A DNA stretch of 64,000 bases from G11 sp947167445 (GTDB taxonomy: Bacteria > Bacillota > Clostridia > Lachnospirales > Lachnospiraceae): positions 1-64,000 of the forward strand of contig CAMVID010000014.1 of assembly GCA_947167445.1 (NCBI GenBank). The letters are read 5' to 3'. How positions within the stretch are numbered: the stretch's first letter is position 1; every line of letters begins with the position of its first letter. The notes under the pieces were generated by a model, which searched no databases, had not been told where the DNA came from, and saw only the letters and a program-made list of their open reading frames with translations. A program made the position numbers and the translations under genes. Positions 1-7,878 of the stretch are shown piece after piece.

Positions 1-86
1 GAACAATTTTTAGGAATTGTTTCAGGGTTGCATTGTTGTTCATTTGTCAAGGTACTGCGTCTTAAGCGGTGTCCCGCTCGCGACAA
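1..86 (-). other. 5' leader of an rRNA-type operon running off the left edge
   Basis: On the minus strand this is the transcript start below a consensus promoter. It holds a GTACCTTGACAAATGAACAA-like stretch resembling the spacer found just upstream of clostridial 16S/23S genes, and a short hairpin (AACAATT/AATTGTT) at the edge. No open frame with a ribosome site is seen. That a 16S gene follows outside the window is inference. Confidence 0.6.
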
Positions 87-91
87 TGACT

Positions 92-150
92 ACTATATCA
101 CCCTCAAATAATAATGTCAACAATAATTTTCACTTTTTTTGAAAAAATTT
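92..150 (-). promoter_or_regulatory. Strong sigma-A promoter, probably of an rRNA operon
   Basis: Minus-strand -35 TTGACA (115-120) and -10 TATAGT (92-97) are separated by exactly 17 bp. Upstream (121-150) is an A/T-tract region like an UP element, typical of rRNA promoters. Transcription would leave the window to the left. Confidence 0.75.
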
Positions 151-171
151 TCAAAACCGGCCGGGTGTGTC

Positions 172-200
172 AAAAAAGCCCCGAAAATCGGGGCTTTTTT
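172..200 (-). terminator. Rho-independent terminator after the lipoprotein gene
   Basis: Inverted repeat AAAAAAGCCCCGA / TCGGGGCTTTTTT with a tiny loop; U-runs are present on both strands so it can work both ways. It closes the minus-strand operon ending at 247 and insulates the rRNA-type promoter. Confidence 0.85.
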
Positions 201-246
201 AAATCAAGATGTTTAAATTGTGTGTTCAAAATAACAAATTATTGGG

Positions 247-1035
247 TTAATCAAGTCGAGTTGTCGCAATTTTTGACTCACTTTGAATAGAAACCCCTAC
301 AGAAGAAATATCCGAGGATAAAACTTCATCTATTTGCGCTATCAGTACAAGAGATTCTGATTGTCCGCTTGCCAAAGTCCCTTTGAATGTACCAAGGTCA
401 TTAAGAAGCAGTGACTGTTCAGCAAATTTGGTATTGCCACCGTTAACAGAAATAAGGAATGTTGCATTGGTGGCCATCATATCAATGTCCTTTGTCTCAC
501 CACTTACGTTGGTAAGATCAAAGTTTAAGACCAAAAGGTCCTTGCCTGTTGCCGCAGGCACTGAGAAGTATAATCCCTCTCCCGCTTCAGGATAAGAGTC
601 CGGATGAACTTCATATCCCGTATATCTTATATTGACTCCATCCAGTCCCAAAAACTCCTCCACATACACAGGAGCAGTTGTGCCGGTTCCGGTTGCATTG
701 TCAACCGTAGGCGTATTCTCAAGGGCCTGTTTCTTCTCTTCTTTTTCTTTTTCCTTTAGAGCCTTGGACTGTCTGGCGTATACTTCGGCATTAACCTTGT
801 TATCCGCAAGAGTCTTTAACCTTGTCAGTTCCGCCTCCAGCTCCTTGTCGCTTAAGAGTCTGTTCTTATGATGGGAATCATACTTCATAAGAATTCCCAC
901 TGCATACTGAGAGACCTCCTGTCTTTCCTCTTCAGTTAATGTAGGCATAGGATCCAGATCACATCCTGCAAAGGAAAATGCAAAGACAAGAGTTGCAACC
1001 AATATTTTGACAGGTAAAAATGATTTCTTCTTCAT
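247..1035 (-). CDS. Putative surface lipoprotein with Ig-like C-terminal domain
   Basis: The 262-residue product has a lipoprotein signal peptide with lipobox SFAGC (Cys25). A charged helical stretch rich in Lys/Glu (about residues 55-105) and a Thr/Gly/Pro linker follow, then a beta-rich domain (about 125-262) similar in character to DUF4352/DUF5067-type extracellular domains common in Lachnospiraceae lipoproteins. It should be anchored outside the cytoplasmic membrane. It is the last gene of a minus-strand run after hflX and is followed by a terminator. Function is unknown; the domain assignment is by appearance only. Confidence 0.75.
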   Translation of the reverse strand: MKKKSFLPVKILVATLVFAFSFAGCDLDPMPTLTEEERQEVSQYAVGILMKYDSHHKNRLLSDKELEAELTRLKTLADNKVNAEVYARQSKALKEKEKEEKKQALENTPTVDNATGTGTTAPVYVEEFLGLDGVNIRYTGYEVHPDSYPEAGEGLYFSVPAATGKDLLVLNFDLTNVSGETKDIDMMATNATFLISVNGGNTKFAEQSLLLNDLGTFKGTLASGQSESLVLIAQIDEVLSSDISSVGVSIQSESKIATTRLD

Positions 1036-1078
1036 TTATATATCCCTTCAAAAAATGATTAATAGCAAATTAAGTATA

Positions 1079-2365
1079 TCATACCGATTCTTTCATCACA
1101 AGAAAGTCAGAGTAACTCTCCTTTAATGCCTTGGAACAATTGGCTTTTACAAAAATACAGTCATCCCTGTACTCCGACTCGATTATGCGTCCTTTATTTC
1201 GCATAACGTTAAGGGCACTTCCCATGGAATAAGGAAGATAAAACTCGCACTCCTCATAATCTGAATACAGCTTCTCGCAAATGGCATTGGTAAGTCTTTC
1301 GATATCCCCTTTGTTTTTGGCGCTTATATATAAGGAATCATCGCTGTCTTTATATATGCCAGGTTTCTTATCGCATTTGTTATATACATATATGGTAGGA
1401 ATACCGCCGGCACCGATTTCATTAAGGGTCTCTTTGGTAACATTAATGTGCTGCTTAAAGTTCTCATCCGAGAAATCCACAACATGCAAAAGAAGATCCG
1501 CCTGCAATACTTCCGACAAAGTAGATTTAAAGGCTTCAACCAGCCCGTGGGGCAATTTATGTATGAAGCCGACAGTATCTGACAGGAAAAAATCTTCCTT
1601 ATCTTTAATACTGATCTTCCTTACAGATGTATCCAGTGTTGCAAAAAGCATATCCTTCTCAAATACCTTTTTATCCTTAGCTTCACCGAAGCAATCTACC
1701 ATACTGTTTAATATAGTAGATTTACCTGCGTTGGTGTAACCAACGAGAGCCACCTGTCTTATACTGTCATTCTGTCTTTTCTTTCTCTGGGTCTCTTTAT
1801 CCTTGGATACTTCTTTTAATTCTTTTCTCAAAACAGAAATGCGATGTTCAATGGCACGTCTGTCCAGCTCTATCTTCTTTTCACCGGCACCCTTGTTACT
1901 TCTGGATCCGGATCCGCCGCCCTGTCTTCCAAGGTTCGTTCTCATTCCGGCAAGTCTAGGGAGCATATACTTAAGTCTTGCACTTTCAACCTGGAGCTTT
2001 GCCTCGTTGCTGCCGGCCCTTCTGTTAAAGATTTCAAGTATTAATCCAGTCCTGTCCATAACGGCAAGTCCAAGTTCATCCTGCAGATTCTTCATCTGCA
2101 TGGGGCTTAGGGTATTGTCAAAAATTACCGTTTCAGCCTCCATATCTCTTGCAAACTCTTTAAGGAACTCAACCTTGCCTGCTCCCATGCATGTTGCTTT
2201 ATTTATTTCCGAAACCGTTTGGGTGACAGCACCCATGACTTCCATGTCACAGGCCTTGGCCAGATCCTCCAGCTCTTCAAGGGAGAGCTCGAAGTTTTCG
2301 TCCTCGCCTGTATCAACTCCTGCAAGAACAACTTTCTCTAATGTTCTGTCTTCATTAACTATCAA
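1079..2365 (-). CDS. hflX: GTPase HflX
   Basis: HflX is a ribosome-associated GTPase that splits or rescues stalled ribosomes under stress. The 428-residue protein shows the HflX N-terminal domain with the family stretch EAKLQVESARLKYMLPRL, a glycine-rich linker (GRQGGGSGSRSN), then the G domain: G1 GYTNAGKST, G3 DTVGF and G4 NKCD. A helical C-terminal region follows. The start is TTG at 2365, preceded by AGGAAG about 10 nt upstream. The gene begins 6 bp after the sensor kinase stop, so the two are probably co-transcribed. Confidence 0.95.
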   Translation of the reverse strand: MIVNEDRTLEKVVLAGVDTGEDENFELSLEELEDLAKACDMEVMGAVTQTVSEINKATCMGAGKVEFLKEFARDMEAETVIFDNTLSPMQMKNLQDELGLAVMDRTGLILEIFNRRAGSNEAKLQVESARLKYMLPRLAGMRTNLGRQGGGSGSRSNKGAGEKKIELDRRAIEHRISVLRKELKEVSKDKETQRKKRQNDSIRQVALVGYTNAGKSTILNSMVDCFGEAKDKKVFEKDMLFATLDTSVRKISIKDKEDFFLSDTVGFIHKLPHGLVEAFKSTLSEVLQADLLLHVVDFSDENFKQHINVTKETLNEIGAGGIPTIYVYNKCDKKPGIYKDSDDSLYISAKNKGDIERLTNAICEKLYSDYEECEFYLPYSMGSALNVMRNKGRIIESEYRDDCIFVKANCSKALKESYSDFLVMKESV

Positions 2366-2371
2366 ATTCTG

Positions 2372-3853
2372 TTATCTTCCTTCCGAACCGTTAATGCACT
2401 GAAGTTCAAAGTAGAACTCCACGGCATTTTCATAATTAATCACACCGTAGGGCTTATCCATGGCCTCCATTATGGCCTTTACTATTGATAGCCCAACGCC
2501 ACTGCCACCATACTCTCTGGTTCTTGCTTTGTCAACCTTATAAAACTTCTCCCAAATATGGGGCAGGCTGTCCTCGGGAATGGGGTCTCCGGAGTTGACA
2601 ACGGAAATCCTTACATTTCCGTTCATAAGCCTTGCAGCTTTTATTTCTATTTTCTTATCATATTTCGAATGATTTACCGCATTGGTAAAATAGTTGGCTA
2701 GAACCTCCTCTGTCATGAACTCATCTGCCAGAACAACGCAGGGCTCAGTACAGTTATTAATTACCTTTATGCCGTTTTGTTCCACAAGCACATCGGTTTT
2801 GACAAGATAGTTCCTTATCAGTTCAGAAAGATCGAATTCCACGGGATTAAGAATATCGGCCCCGTTCTCCAGTTCATTCAGGTTAAGAAGTTTCTTAACC
2901 ATTTCATTCATCTTCGAGGCTTCGTCAATAATTACGTCACAGTATGTATTCCTGCTTTCCTCATCCTCATTGACATTTTCCTTTAAACCTTCGGCATAAC
3001 CCTGAATCAATGCTATGGGAGTTTTCAGTTCATGAGTGACATTTGAAAGGAACTCCCGGCGCATCTCGTCGATCTTCTCTTTTTCTTCAATGTCCTTCTT
3101 TAATTCGGTAATGGTTCTCTCCAGAGTGGCTGACATCTTATTAATGTTTTCTCCGAGAGTAGAAATTTCGTTTTTACCCTCTCCTTCATACTTGGCGGTG
3201 AAATCCAGATTGGTCATCCTTTCGGAGATATCTGTAAGATTCCTTATGGGGCCCGTAATTTTACCGGTGGCAAAATAGATAATCAATCCTCCGAGAATCG
3301 CAGTCAAAAGACCGGTTATGGCCAGGAATCTGTTGGCGGTATTTACGCTCTCCTTAATACTCTCCACAGAACTTCGAAGCATAAAGAAATGCTCCGTATC
3401 AAACATGCCCCACATCTGAAGATAATTAAGTTCCGATCTGGCATCGGGCACATTCTGGAGAATATAGTACTCAGTTTTATCCTCATTCTCGTAAATCTCA
3501 ATCTCTTCTTCCGGATGCCTTTGCTCAAATATGCTCTGGTACAAAACAGACTGCATGAACTCCTTCTCAGCGCCAACGCAGATGGTAATTCTGGAATCCA
3601 TATCCATAACCAGGAGGCTTAAATTATACTTGATGCAGATGGCATTTAAATCTCTGCCAAAAGCGTCTGTTTCCAAATCCCCATCCTTGGCCGCTTCTTT
3701 TAAGGCATCATAGGCTTCGTGGATTGCTTTAATCTTCCTGGATATATAGTATTTTTCAAGATAAAAAGAGTTGATGATAAAGCACAACAAGATTGTGCCA
3801 AACATCAACCCTATAAATATTCCGGCAAACTGCCTCTTTATTGAATGTTTCAA
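2372..3853 (-). CDS. Sensor histidine kinase with HAMP domain
   Basis: The 493-residue membrane kinase has TM1 (about 8-30), an extracytoplasmic sensor of about 145 residues, TM2 (about 176-196), HAMP, HisKA with HELKTP (His274), and HATPase_c with the N box (NYFTNAVNHS) and G boxes (GGSGVGLSIVKAI). The probable start is TTG at 3853 (GAGG upstream). It lies 3 bp after the CDF exporter gene. No regulator is adjacent; the nearest OmpR-type regulator is at 6105-6779, on the far side of three redox/metal genes, and may be its partner. The signal is unknown. Confidence 0.92.
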   Translation of the reverse strand: MKHSIKRQFAGIFIGLMFGTILLCFIINSFYLEKYYISRKIKAIHEAYDALKEAAKDGDLETDAFGRDLNAICIKYNLSLLVMDMDSRITICVGAEKEFMQSVLYQSIFEQRHPEEEIEIYENEDKTEYYILQNVPDARSELNYLQMWGMFDTEHFFMLRSSVESIKESVNTANRFLAITGLLTAILGGLIIYFATGKITGPIRNLTDISERMTNLDFTAKYEGEGKNEISTLGENINKMSATLERTITELKKDIEEKEKIDEMRREFLSNVTHELKTPIALIQGYAEGLKENVNEDEESRNTYCDVIIDEASKMNEMVKKLLNLNELENGADILNPVEFDLSELIRNYLVKTDVLVEQNGIKVINNCTEPCVVLADEFMTEEVLANYFTNAVNHSKYDKKIEIKAARLMNGNVRISVVNSGDPIPEDSLPHIWEKFYKVDKARTREYGGSGVGLSIVKAIMEAMDKPYGVINYENAVEFYFELQCINGSEGR

Positions 3854-3856
3854 AAT

Positions 3857-5005
3857 CTAGCCTCGATTCAGGCCGCCAAAATCAATATCCATGGCGACTA
3901 TAAAATCATAATCGGGAAAAGTCTCCTTTAAATCATGAAGTATCCCTTCATAAACTGCATTTCTACTGGGGGCATCAAAGCTCACCACCACATCGAAACG
4001 CATATATTTCTCTTCCTCATCAAGGTAAAAGCCATGCATCTGAAGAACATATTCCTGAGCAAGGACTACTTTTTTAACCTTTTCCTTGATAGCGATTATT
4101 CGTTCGTCACCGGTATTATATGAATATACTCCTACTGCAGTAAGCAGCACATTATACTTTGTGTATATTTCAGTTGTAATGTCTCTGGTAAGCTTATCAA
4201 GCTTCTCAGCAGACAGGGTGTCAGGAACTTCGATATGTACAGAACCGTTATATGTATCCGGACCATAGTTGTGAAGCACCAGATCATAGGCCCCGGAAAC
4301 CTCCGGGAAAGCTGCAATGCTTTTCTTGATATTTGTGATAAGGGAGATTTCACCGGGTTCGCCAAGAATCTCCGAAATGGTCTCCCTAATCATATCAGCG
4401 CCGGACTTGATAATTACGAGGGATATAATGGCACCAAGCCATGCTTCCAAAGAAACGTCCGTGAAGATGAAAATCAAAGCTGCGATAATGGTTCCGGTGG
4501 AAATAACCGCATCAAGCAGTGCATCCTTACCGGAATTTATAAGAGAGTCCGAATTAACCTGCTCTCCTTTGCCCTTAACGTATTTCCCAAGAAAAATCTT
4601 TACAAACACAGCTGCAAAAACTATCACAAGGGATGCCGTAGAATAATCCGGTGTGGTTGGATTAATGATTTTCTTAACCGATTCTGTAAAGGATGTTATT
4701 CCGGCATAGAGAACAATCAGTGAAATAATCATGGCACTCAGATACTCAATTCTGCCATATCCAAATGGATGCTTTCTGTCCGGTTCCTTCGATGCAAGCT
4801 TTGCTCCGATTATGGAGATGAGGGAGCTTAGGGCGTCTGAAGTGTTGTTTACCGCATCCATAACAATTGCAATGGACCCTGATACCAATCCTATTACCGC
4901 CTTAAAACCGGCAAGCAAAAGATTGACGATTATCCCGATGATACCCGTTTGGACAATTATCTTCTCTCTTGCCTTCTCGTTTCCGGCAAACTCATTAACA
5001 CTCAT
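3857..5005 (-). CDS. Cation diffusion facilitator (CDF) metal exporter
   Basis: CDF proteins export divalent metals by proton antiport across the cytoplasmic membrane. The 382-residue protein has six TM segments (residues about 16-210) and an extended cytoplasmic C-terminal region (about 215-380). The metal site residues are Asn53-x3-Asp57 in TM2 and Asn157-x3-Asp161 in TM5, instead of the Asp/His pairs of zinc exporters such as YiiP. This argues against a plain zinc exporter; manganese or iron is possible. Its start overlaps the stop of the OhrR-like gene by 4 bp (ATGA), so the two are translationally coupled and the regulator may sense a related stress. Confidence 0.9.
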   Translation of the reverse strand: MSVNEFAGNEKAREKIIVQTGIIGIIVNLLLAGFKAVIGLVSGSIAIVMDAVNNTSDALSSLISIIGAKLASKEPDRKHPFGYGRIEYLSAMIISLIVLYAGITSFTESVKKIINPTTPDYSTASLVIVFAAVFVKIFLGKYVKGKGEQVNSDSLINSGKDALLDAVISTGTIIAALIFIFTDVSLEAWLGAIISLVIIKSGADMIRETISEILGEPGEISLITNIKKSIAAFPEVSGAYDLVLHNYGPDTYNGSVHIEVPDTLSAEKLDKLTRDITTEIYTKYNVLLTAVGVYSYNTGDERIIAIKEKVKKVVLAQEYVLQMHGFYLDEEEKYMRFDVVVSFDAPSRNAVYEGILHDLKETFPDYDFIVAMDIDFGGLNRG

Positions 5006-5451
5006 TTGTTATCCCCGTCCTGATTCTCCAGCATTTTATATAGAATTCTATACAAATCTGTTGCATCTTTCTTATTGAGGGGTGTAACCGTTTCCGCAAT
5101 CTTATAGGGAATATCCTTGCACTTTTCCTTGAGAGCTTCTCCTTCAGGTGTAAGTGAAATCCGAGTTACTCTTTCATCCTCTTTAAGACGTGTTCTCTTG
5201 ACGTAACCTTTATCGGCCATCTTCTTAAGAAGAGGTGTCAATGTGCCTTCATCAAGGAATAGCTTCTTTCCGAGTTCACCTACTGTTGAACTGCCTTCCT
5301 CCCACAGCACAAGGAAAACGATGTATTGGGTATATGTTAATCCCAAAGGCTTAAGGAAGGGTGTATAGGAGTTCACAATCTTCCTGGAGCATGCATATAA
5401 GGGAAAGCAAAGCTGAATTTTAAGTCTCAGTTGTTCGTAGGTTTCTGCCAT
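5002..5451 (-). CDS. MarR-family regulator, OhrR-like peroxide sensor
   Basis: The ATG at 5451 is chosen because GGAGGAAG sits just upstream; a longer frame beginning with TTG at 5463 would place its start over that ribosome site. The 149-residue protein then has Cys15 in the stretch LCFPLYACSRKI, which matches the reactive-cysteine helix of OhrR (Cys15 in B. subtilis), followed by a winged helix-turn-helix (about 45-110) with the DERVTRISLT wing. It likely represses its own promoter until oxidised by organic peroxide. A glutathione peroxidase gene lies upstream and a metal exporter downstream, which fits an oxidative-stress role. Confidence 0.85.
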   Translation of the reverse strand: MAETYEQLRLKIQLCFPLYACSRKIVNSYTPFLKPLGLTYTQYIVFLVLWEEGSSTVGELGKKLFLDEGTLTPLLKKMADKGYVKRTRLKEDERVTRISLTPEGEALKEKCKDIPYKIAETVTPLNKKDATDLYRILYKMLENQDGDNK

Positions 5452-5483
5452 TTCTTCCTCCAAAAATCATTTTCTGTTACTCT

Positions 5484-5499
5484 ATTATACTACAATAAT
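5484..5499 (-). promoter_or_regulatory. -10 element and overlapping dyad before the OhrR-like gene
   Basis: TATAAT (5484-5489, minus) lies inside an inverted repeat ATTAT-N6-ATAAT (5484-5499) at the end of the peroxidase gene. No good -35 was found. The dyad at the -10 box is a plausible autoregulatory operator; this is inference. Confidence 0.4.
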
Positions 5500-6032
5500 G
5501 ACTCAACGCACTTACTAACTTCGGACATTTTCATGCTGGGCTCGAAGCGGGCAACTACGTTTCCTTTTCTGTCCACAACAAACTTGGTAAAGTTCCACTT
5601 GATATCGGGATTGCTCTTGTAATCCTTGTCGATCTTCTTAAGCATTGCACTCATGGCAAGAGCTGTGGGGCCCTTTCCGAAACCTTCAAATCCCTTCTCG
5701 TCCTTGAGGAATCTGAATAAGGGCAATTCATTCTCGCCGTTAACGTCAGACTTCTTCATCTGAGGGAATTTTGTATTGTACTTCAGACTGCAGAATTCAT
5801 GAATTTCTTCATCTGTTCCGGGGGTCTGACCTGCAAACTGATTACAGGGAACATCTACTATTTCAAATCCTCTGTCATGAAACTTCTCGTACATTTCTTC
5901 AAGATCTTTATAATGAGGAGTAAAGCCACAGCCGGTGGCTGTATTAACAACCAATACAACCTTTCCTTCAAAATCCTTCATTGATACTTCTGATCCATCG
6001 GGTGCTAAAACACTATAATCATAGAAACTCAT
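5490..6032 (-). CDS. Glutathione peroxidase family thiol peroxidase
   Basis: This enzyme reduces hydrogen and organic peroxides, in bacteria normally with thioredoxin. The 180-residue protein has peroxidatic Cys35 (NTATGCGFTP), Gln65 (PCNQF) and Trp146/Asn147 (IKWNFTKF), completing the catalytic tetrad, and Cys81 (EFCSLKYNTKFP) in the usual place of the resolving cysteine. It is thus the cysteine, not selenocysteine, form. It has its own promoter and a GGAGG site, and lies 38 bp upstream of the OhrR-like gene, so read-through into that gene is likely. Confidence 0.95.
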   Translation of the reverse strand: MSFYDYSVLAPDGSEVSMKDFEGKVVLVVNTATGCGFTPHYKDLEEMYEKFHDRGFEIVDVPCNQFAGQTPGTDEEIHEFCSLKYNTKFPQMKKSDVNGENELPLFRFLKDEKGFEGFGKGPTALAMSAMLKKIDKDYKSNPDIKWNFTKFVVDRKGNVVARFEPSMKMSEVSKCVESLL

Positions 6033-6080
6033 ATTAATCCTCCTTTAGTCTGGTTGATGTTTTGAATTTTGTCAAATTAT

Positions 6081-6108
6081 ATTTTATCAAATATATCCCA
6101 AATGTCAA
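6081..6108 (-). promoter_or_regulatory. Promoter of the glutathione peroxidase gene
   Basis: Minus-strand -35 TTGACA (6103-6108) and -10 TAAAAT (6081-6086) with a 16-bp spacer; the -35 overlaps the stop of the upstream response-regulator gene. Confidence 0.65.
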
Positions 6109-6779
6109 GCATCAAATTTATAACCCATTCCCCATATGGTACTTATGAGATTTCCCTTCTCTCCCAACTTGCTTCGAAGCTTTTTAACGTGGGTATCAAT
6201 GGTTCTGGCATCGCCGAAATAATCATAGTTCCACACATTGTTAAGAATCTTCTCCCTGGAAAGGGCAATCCCTTTGTTGGCCATAAAGAATGTTAAAAGT
6301 TCAAATTCCTTATAGCTTAATTCCACTTCCTCACCATCCACCGTGACGGTATGGGCAGATTTGTCTACAACGATGCCTCCCAGTTCAAATTTCTCATCTT
6401 CCCCATCTCCTGAGGTTCTTCTAAGAATCGCTGCGATTCTTGCCACCAGTATCTTTGGGCTGAAGGGCTTTGAAATATATTCATCAACTCCCAGGTTAAA
6501 TCCAAGAAGTTCATCTCGCTCTTCTGACTTTGCAGTAAGCATAATAATCGGGACTTTTGAGTTACTTCTGATTTCTTTGCAGACTTCCCAGCCGTCAAGC
6601 TTCGGCATCATCACATCCAAAACTATAAGGTCGGTATCACTGTTGGCATAAAAAACATCCAATGCCTCCTGACCGTCTCCGGCTTCCAAAACAGTATAAC
6701 CGTCTTTCACAAGGAAATCCTTAACCAGTTTTCTCATTCTGGATTCATCATCTACAACCAATATCTTTTTATTGTTCAA
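6105..6779 (-). CDS. OmpR/PhoB-family response regulator
   Basis: The 224-residue regulator has a receiver domain (DDES pocket, phosphoacceptor Asp55 in VLDVMMPKLDG, switch Thr in MLTAKS, Lys in SKPFSP) and a C-terminal winged-helix DNA-binding domain (RTIDTHVKKLRSKL, ending GMGYKFDA). The start is TTG at 6779 with GGTGG about 8 nt upstream. It follows a small membrane-protein gene by 20 bp. No kinase is next to it; the kinase at 2372-3853 is the closest candidate, separated by the peroxidase, OhrR-like and CDF genes. Confidence 0.92.
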   Translation of the reverse strand: MNNKKILVVDDESRMRKLVKDFLVKDGYTVLEAGDGQEALDVFYANSDTDLIVLDVMMPKLDGWEVCKEIRSNSKVPIIMLTAKSEERDELLGFNLGVDEYISKPFSPKILVARIAAILRRTSGDGEDEKFELGGIVVDKSAHTVTVDGEEVELSYKEFELLTFFMANKGIALSREKILNNVWNYDYFGDARTIDTHVKKLRSKLGEKGNLISTIWGMGYKFDA

Positions 6780-6799
6780 AATAAATCCACCTTCTTATA

Positions 6800-7351
6800 T
6801 CAGTTTCGTATAAGTTCAAGTTCTTTCTCTTTAATGGCTTTTTCTCTGTCATTAAGTTCCTGTTCCCATGCAGAGTATCTGTTTTGAATGGCTGTCTCAT
6901 AATTTAAAATGTTGGGATTGTCACTCTTAATGGTAATCACAAACATAACTATAACGGCAACCAGAAGAACCACATTCATTATAAGAGATATTTTGTGATT
7001 TGTACGAAGCTTCTCCTGCTTTTGTTTAAACATCTCGTTCTGCTTTTCGGACACAGTCTGAGGCCTGAGTCTTTGATCAAAGCTGGCCTGCACAAAAACC
7101 GGAAGCAATTCGTCAGGGTTGGCTCCGCCCTTAATCAGAGCATTATAAAGGTCCTGCATAAACGCAAGCCCGATGGGCGTTCTGAACAAACGCTCCTTAT
7201 TGGACTTCTCATACAGGGCTTTAACCTTATCAAATGAGCTCATATCCATATGTGACTTGATATAAGCCACCTGCTTCTTTTCCTTCGCCGCTCTTTCAGC
7301 GTCTTCTTTTGTGACAAAAACAAATGCATCTACTTGAAATTCTTTATTCAT
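6800..7351 (-). CDS. Conserved hypothetical single-TM protein with coiled coil
   Basis: I do not recognise a named family. The 183-residue product has a soluble N-terminal part (about 1-110), a single hydrophobic segment LIMNVVLLVAVIVMFVITI (about 122-140), and a Glu/Lys-rich helical tail likely to be a coiled coil (WEQELNDREKAIKEKELELI). It has no signal peptide, so the N-terminus is probably cytoplasmic. It sits directly upstream of the OmpR-type regulator with a 20-bp gap, so a link to signalling is possible but unproven. Confidence 0.7.
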   Translation of the reverse strand: MNKEFQVDAFVFVTKEDAERAAKEKKQVAYIKSHMDMSSFDKVKALYEKSNKERLFRTPIGLAFMQDLYNALIKGGANPDELLPVFVQASFDQRLRPQTVSEKQNEMFKQKQEKLRTNHKISLIMNVVLLVAVIVMFVITIKSDNPNILNYETAIQNRYSAWEQELNDREKAIKEKELELIRN

Positions 7352-7382
7352 AACTCTCCCTTATATCTTTTGTTAAGTAATA

Positions 7383-7408
7383 AGCGCCGCTTATAAAGCG
7401 GCGCCTCA
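7383..7408 (-). terminator. Terminator after the CheY-like gene
   Basis: Hairpin GGCGCCGCTT-TATA-AGCGGCGC on the minus strand followed by TTATTACTT. The stem is strong but the U-run is interrupted. Confidence 0.7.
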
Positions 7409-7411
7409 TGA

Positions 7412-7780
7412 CTACTTTGCTGTAAAACCTTTCACAATCTTCTCAATTTTGTTGGCATCGAATGGTTTCGGCAAGAACATGTCTGCTCCGCTTTCCAACG
7501 CTTTCTTCTGGATGGCAAGATTATTATGTGCAGAACATATTACAATCTTTATGTCCGGGTATTTAGCCTTCAGAGAACTGGTTATCTCAATTCCGTTCTG
7601 ATTGGGCATTACCACATCCATAAATACCACCTGGGGTGCAAATTTTTCTATTTTATCCAACATCTCTGCGCCGTCGGCAGCCTGCATGACCTCGTATCCA
7701 TCTTCCAGCAGTATATCTTCAATTAATTCGCGCATATAAACTGAATCATCTACAACCATTATCCTGGCTTTGTCTTTCAT
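7412..7780 (-). CDS. Single-domain CheY-like response regulator
   Basis: The ATG at 7780 is preferred because GGAGGAG lies 4 nt upstream; a frame nine codons longer covers that site. The 122-residue protein is a lone receiver domain: acidic pocket Asp11/Asp12, phosphoacceptor Asp55 (VVFMDVVMP), switch Ser (CSAHN) and conserved Lys (LPKPFD). There is no output domain, so it should act through protein contacts, as CheY or Spo0F do. It lies downstream of a hybrid histidine kinase but is separated from it by its own promoter. A terminator follows. Confidence 0.9.
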   Translation of the reverse strand: MKDKARIMVVDDSVYMRELIEDILLEDGYEVMQAADGAEMLDKIEKFAPQVVFMDVVMPNQNGIEITSSLKAKYPDIKIVICSAHNNLAIQKKALESGADMFLPKPFDANKIEKIVKGFTAK

Positions 7781-7794
7781 GGTCTCCTCCCTGA

Positions 7795-7818
7795 TACACT
7801 TATACACTTATACACTTT
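7795..7818 (-). repeat. Three tandem 8-bp repeats in the 5' UTR of the CheY-like gene
   Basis: Three head-to-tail copies of TACACTTA (last copy TACACTTT) lie between the start site and the ribosome site. They could be an operator array or slippage product. Confidence 0.7.
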
Positions 7819-7823
7819 GGAAT

Positions 7824-7852
7824 ATTATACATCAATTCATGCTTAAAGTAAA
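7824..7852 (-). promoter_or_regulatory. Promoter of the CheY-like gene
   Basis: Minus-strand -35 TTTACT (7847-7852), 17-bp spacer, -10 TATAAT (7824-7829), about 45 bp upstream of the gene start. Confidence 0.65.
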
Positions 7853-7878
7853 CAATTTTCTAATAATTTGATTATTTA

